DNA from: Belliella kenyensis
GTDB lineage: Bacteria; Bacteroidota; Bacteroidia; Cytophagales; Cyclobacteriaceae
NCBI RefSeq assembly: GCF_022549675.1
Contig: NZ_JAKZGR010000010.1
Coordinates: forward strand, 124,001 to 188,000
Length of the DNA: 64,000 nucleotides
Direction of reading: 5' to 3'
Part shown: positions 61,201-64,000 of the stretch, piece by piece
Layout: each line of letters opens with the position of its first letter
Position numbering within the stretch: position 1 is the first letter of the stretch
Made by a program: the position numbers and the translations under genes
Notes under the pieces: model-generated
Told to the model about the DNA's origin: nothing
The model's input: only the letters and a program-made list of their open reading frames with translations
Databases searched by the model: none

Positions 61201-64000
61201 GCTACTAGTTTCTCAGATTCAGGTCTTAATAATCGTTTGAGACAGGGGGTTTGGATCAATGGTTCAACTAACATAGTTGTAAGAAATAATCTAATTGGTC
61301 ACCTCAACGCATTTGGGGTATATGTTGTAAATTCAGAGAATGCCTTGATTGAAGGAAACTCGATTTTGAATACAGGTATTACTTCACCTGCTTCCAATCC
61401 TCAAGAGTCTGTACGTATTTTTGGAGCAGGACCAAATACTGTTAGACATAACTATATTGGACAAACTATATGGGGAAATATTGAGCTTGGCGGTGCTCAG
61501 AATGTTGTAATTCATGGTAATACTATTGAGCATGGAATGCAAACTGCTATTTCTGGAGTTATTCCTGCTCAAAATGCAGCAGTTGTAGCGATGGCCGCTA
61601 GCGATGTAACCATTTCTAACAATATTATTCGCAATACAGCCAATGGCCATGGAGTTTTAGTTAATTCCCGTACCAATGATACCAACCCTCCAGTTAATGG
61701 CGAAAGAATACATATCACTGAAAATAGCATTTACAACAATTCATTGTTGGGAATAAATTTGAACATCTCTGATTTAAATGACGACTCTACCAATGATGAA
61801 GTTACACCGAATGATGGCATTAAAAATGTAAACACTGCCAATTCGGGAATGGATTATCCTATTGCTACTACAGCTTTATTAAGTGCCTCCCTAAATCAAT
61901 TAATTTTAGAAGGATACGTTGGAGACAACCCAGCTGGAAGTACCTTGTTTGCTAATACCAAAGTGGAGGTATTTCAAGCCTTCGAATTTGGGACTATTAA
62001 TGGGCAAGTTATTTCAGGAGATGGCCTATCTGTGCCGCATGGGGAGGGAAGAACCTATCTAGGCACGCTTACTTCAGATGCAAATGGGTTATTTAGTGGG
62101 ATACTTTCCGTTTCAGGATTAGCTGTTGGGGATGTAATTACTTTTACTGGGACAGATTTAGATGGGAATACTTCTGAATTTAGTGCAAATATCATCATTG
62201 ATATCAATAGTATTTTAGCTAATGATGATAACTACGGGCCTTTAAATGGAACAATCGGATCACCTTTAGTTGGAAATGCACTAACCAATGATTTACTGAA
62301 TGGTAATCCTGTAAGTGTATCTAACGTTTCGGTGAGCGTAGTTACACCAGCGTTTCCTATTGCGGGGGGAGTTGTCCCAACACTTGATACCAATACAGGT
62401 AATGTGATTATGCCGGCTGGAACTCCAGCAGGAACATACACAATAACCTATCAAATCTGCGATCAGGTAGAAACCTCGCTTTGCGATATGGCAACCATAA
62501 CCATTTTTGTTTATGATCCATGTGATATATCTGCCAGCAACCCAGACAGCGATGGAGATGGTGTAAGTGATCATTGTGATTTGGATGATGATAATGATGG
62601 TATTACTGACGCAGAGGAAAATGCCTGTTTAGATGATGTGATAGCTGGTTATCCAGCTGGATTTACCATGCTTAGACCATCTGATTTTGGGATTTCTTTT
62701 ACTGGAACAGAGCAAAACGGATTAAATCTCAGTGGTGATTTTAGCCATTTGTATGGATATGCACCAAATTCAGGAATAATTTTAGTTTCGGTAACAAATG
62801 CAAATGTACATCCAACTGCTGATGCATTTTATGTTCGAGGTGATCTTCCTGTAACTGATTGGTCGATTACTGGTCAAGTAAAATCAATTGTTGCTCTGGA
62901 ACAAGGTCTTGAATATTTCCCTTTTCAAAGGAGAGAAATTAGACTATATAGCAATGAAGCTCAACTTGTAAATCAATCTATCATCAACTCAGGCAACTGG
63001 GAGAATGGTTTAGAAGGTAACACTTATTTTCAGTTTAATAATTCAGACGAAGTTTTTGACTTTGAATCAGATAGGCTAGGTGCTGTCCTTTTTACTGCAT
63101 TATTAGATTATTCTGACAAAAACTTTGGATTTTATACCAATGACGCTACTTCTGATAGATGGAGCACTTACTTTGTGAGGTTCTATCCAGAATGCGATAA
63201 CGATATGGATGGTATTCCTAATCGTTTAGATTTAGACTCAGATAATGATGGCTGTCCTGATGCAGTCGAATATTATGGTGATATTAACGCAATCGGCTCT
63301 GACGGCAATGACTACTACGGTGATGGAAATCCTCCTGCCACAAATCCTGATGGTACCGTAATAGATGCTAGCTATACTGGAAACTATGCAAATGCCCTAA
63401 CCGCTACTCTAATTGCTGTAGATTCAGAGCCAGCTGATGTTTCTGATTATGTTGGCGCTACGGTTACATTTACTGCTGCAGCCTCTGCTATTAACACCAA
63501 TACATTTAATTTAGGAACACCAGATTATAATATACCCCCTGCTGTAAATGCAACAGCTGATTTATTGTATCAATGGCAAGTTAGCACCGATGATGGTAAC
63601 ACTTGGACAGATCTTACCAATATTGGTCAATTTAGTGGAGTTGATACCGATGAACTAACTATCCAAAACATAACCTTATCTCAAGATGGACATCTTTTCA
63701 GGGTGATTGTTACACATATCAATCGTGTCTGTCCTACCGAATCAATAGCTGGAGAATTAAGTGTGGTTAGGGATATAGAGGCAAATGATGATAATTATGG
63801 CCCTATAAGTGGTATTGATGGAGGTACTACCCCTAGTGTTTTGGAAAATGATGTTCTTAATGGAGAACCAGTTAATTTATCGGATGTAGTATTGTCAGTA
63901 ATAAGTTCTAATCCTGCGTTGACATTAAATCCAGATGGAACTATTACCATTGCTCCTGGAACATCATCTGGAACATACACTTTGGTTTATCAGATTTGTG
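58231..64000 (+). CDS. Giant modular cell-surface protein, 5' part (runs past the window)
   Basis: At least 1,923 codons, open to the last base. Start ATG 58231 or 58282; both lead into a signal peptide ending GKVQA just before ACTVPS. Approximate domains: N-terminal beta region and PKD-like segment (60-370); two DUF11 repeats (377-487, 494-600; LLEYTITLTNLGNVSHENVV, ISYTFQLTNTGNVTLTNVSL); SdrD/CNA-B-like module (639-720); a NTGQGSLRQFIANAN motif (about 812-826); a parallel beta-helix (964-1170; NIVVRNNLIGHL, ALIEGNSIL); cadherin-like module 1 (from 1330, ANDDNYGP); TSP3 calcium repeats (DSDGDGVSDHCDLDDDNDG; DNDMDGIPNRLDLDSDNDG); Ig-like (1734-1847); cadherin-like module 2 (from 1851). A T9SS type B C-terminus is expected beyond the window. 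The gene contains a nine-G tract. Confidence 0.9.
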   Translation, partial: MVKNLQDIQFSPVSKSFMENFISQFFILIGRTPLTKLAFTLVFLIGFLGKVQAACTVPSDMTQTQFITFLNNNQATCDGTVIIPNGVLITLGSTITVPSHIQTIIIEDGGRILWSSNNVDLILPQNTAIIIENVSNIGTQTGAIGSTTSTCSNNRRIVIGNIQYASCTGGGNVCLVFADLIQQGGTPRIEADVTVFGNSGNKLCVGEASLDAVITGLPPGVSPSSYAWTQTSGPASATFSSPSTQATDVTANVPGDYIFRLTIEIPLGPSGSCATQAATVFSEIELSFLPFAPDVTDTQNEIYCLGSGTLGYTVTADPGYSLLYYDSETSDTPLAEIPTIDTNTASLGTYTVWVSQVNAESCEGPRSPVSITLNNCALSILKEVNHEEIDTPTLLEYTITLTNLGNVSHENVVIYDELVFDGMPTVLNPVLVSGDGNNNGVLDVGEVWVYSVSYQVTQTNIDQGGGITNTATVATNLELSQLSSTVNTQINQSPAIEILKSAIFNDENSDTFAQVGETISYTFQLTNTGNVTLTNVSLVEDAFTGIGTLGTPVFESASEGSAEGTLLVDEFATYTLSYIVQQEDIDDGVVVNIAYATAQAPNANIRTEQCDDGLSTCNCEQVLDCAGAARVFLTPFSLTLSGRVFEDINYGGGAGRDYTTANASAVASGFANNQIAVENARVELYNSSGSFVSSTLTDSDGNYQFPISSSGDYTVRVASQTVLSQRAGSVATLRGVQTYRTDASSGTAVADVNRVGGENPLLIDAANGTTTLAALTTSSATAQSITPVSVVAADVTNIDFGFNFNTIVNTTNTGQGSLRQFIANANALSVANLAIEGQPAGRDVSIFMISDGNAVPGLRAGLPNQLTAGVAVITKTAALPDITGDFISIDGTTQTVNVGNTNTGSEGYSGNVGTGAGISTINQVDRPEVEVRRQLASTAAAFVFRVTGSETTFRGVAIRKPDGGSNNIDGIRFESSASNGLVEQNFIGSSATSFSDSGLNNRLRQGVWINGSTNIVVRNNLIGHLNAFGVYVVNSENALIEGNSILNTGITSPASNPQESVRIFGAGPNTVRHNYIGQTIWGNIELGGAQNVVIHGNTIEHGMQTAISGVIPAQNAAVVAMAASDVTISNNIIRNTANGHGVLVNSRTNDTNPPVNGERIHITENSIYNNSLLGINLNISDLNDDSTNDEVTPNDGIKNVNTANSGMDYPIATTALLSASLNQLILEGYVGDNPAGSTLFANTKVEVFQAFEFGTINGQVISGDGLSVPHGEGRTYLGTLTSDANGLFSGILSVSGLAVGDVITFTGTDLDGNTSEFSANIIIDINSILANDDNYGPLNGTIGSPLVGNALTNDLLNGNPVSVSNVSVSVVTPAFPIAGGVVPTLDTNTGNVIMPAGTPAGTYTITYQICDQVETSLCDMATITIFVYDPCDISASNPDSDGDGVSDHCDLDDDNDGITDAEENACLDDVIAGYPAGFTMLRPSDFGISFTGTEQNGLNLSGDFSHLYGYAPNSGIILVSVTNANVHPTADAFYVRGDLPVTDWSITGQVKSIVALEQGLEYFPFQRREIRLYSNEAQLVNQSIINSGNWENGLEGNTYFQFNNSDEVFDFESDRLGAVLFTALLDYSDKNFGFYTNDATSDRWSTYFVRFYPECDNDMDGIPNRLDLDSDNDGCPDAVEYYGDINAIGSDGNDYYGDGNPPATNPDGTVIDASYTGNYANALTATLIAVDSEPADVSDYVGATVTFTAAASAINTNTFNLGTPDYNIPPAVNATADLLYQWQVSTDDGNTWTDLTNIGQFSGVDTDELTIQNITLSQDGHLFRVIVTHINRVCPTESIAGELSVVRDIEANDDNYGPISGIDGGTTPSVLENDVLNGEPVNLSDVVLSVISSNPALTLNPDGTITIAPGTSSGTYTLVYQIC

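Noticed and set aside
59875-62574. Several minus-strand frames of 69-171 codons opposite the giant gene
   Set aside because: They mirror the long plus-strand coding frame and have shadow-like composition with no domains.

Overview
The window reads as a chromosomal segment of a Bacteroidota bacterium, most likely of the Cytophagales (Cyclobacteriaceae-like); this placement is inferred from gene content. The evidence is: type IX secretion (T9SS) parts and cargo (PorP/SprF, a PorE-like lipoprotein, type A and type B C-terminal sorting domains); DUF6089-uppS-bamA-ompH-ompH order; DUF4252 proteins behind an ECF sigma factor; TAnnTTTG promoter boxes with TTTG about 17-21 bases upstream; and almost no Shine-Dalgarno sequences. 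The DNA is AT-rich, gene-dense and mostly housekeeping. There are no phages, transposases or CRISPR arrays.

Layout. 1-1457: the end of a T9SS type B cargo protein and a PorP/SprF protein. 1730-3271: an iron-sulfur (6-4)-type photolyase. 3690-6237 (minus): an ALDH and a P1 peptidase. 6644-7542: ohrR-ohr with a 20-base perfect palindrome as likely operator. 7742-13176: outer-membrane biogenesis cluster (DUF6089, uppS, bamA, two ompH/skp). 13402-15671: hemH and a CynX-like MFS transporter, then a four-copy 119-120 bp tandem repeat. 16195-19235: SSAT-like acetyltransferase, coaX, leaderless M23 protein, serine/threonine dehydratase. 19310-21258 (minus): ECF sigma, anti-sigma, two DUF4252 proteins. 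21607-23491: a compact type II restriction-modification pair. 23864-23936 (minus): tRNA-Phe with its own promoter and terminator. 24043-26408: two Fe-S proteins that together rebuild the EMO/FadF quinone-reductase architecture. 26934-29409: a conserved Bacteroidota protein and a PorE-like lipoprotein. 29417-32397: methyltransferase, patatin, VOC protein, alpha/beta hydrolase. 32397-37878: an RND-TolC tripartite pump. 38059-40718: MltF-like transglycosylase and a cystathionine gamma-synthase-family enzyme. 40927-45613: two YCF48-type propeller proteins around a DUF3365 haem lipoprotein. 45827-51268: a HisA-like protein without the usual catalytic Asp, a serine hydrolase lipoprotein, a UPF0316 membrane protein and an M14 carboxypeptidase. 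51841-52948: two small convergent envelope proteins. 53285-57770: polA and radA, separated by a heptanucleotide microsatellite. 58231-64000: the first 1,923 codons of a giant modular surface protein that runs off the window.

Functionally the cell envelope dominates: BamA and its chaperones insert outer-membrane proteins, PorP/PorE serve the T9SS that exports the large sorted proteins, and the ECF/DUF4252 operon looks like an envelope-response unit. DNA repair (photolyase, PolA, RadA) and peroxide defence (OhrR/Ohr) form a second theme. No wholly new system is evident. The most unusual signals are a G9 tract inside the giant surface-protein gene, the radA-upstream heptamer array, the split EMO-like pair, the HisA-like protein with Tyr in place of the catalytic Asp, and the DUF3365/YCF48 neighbourhood.
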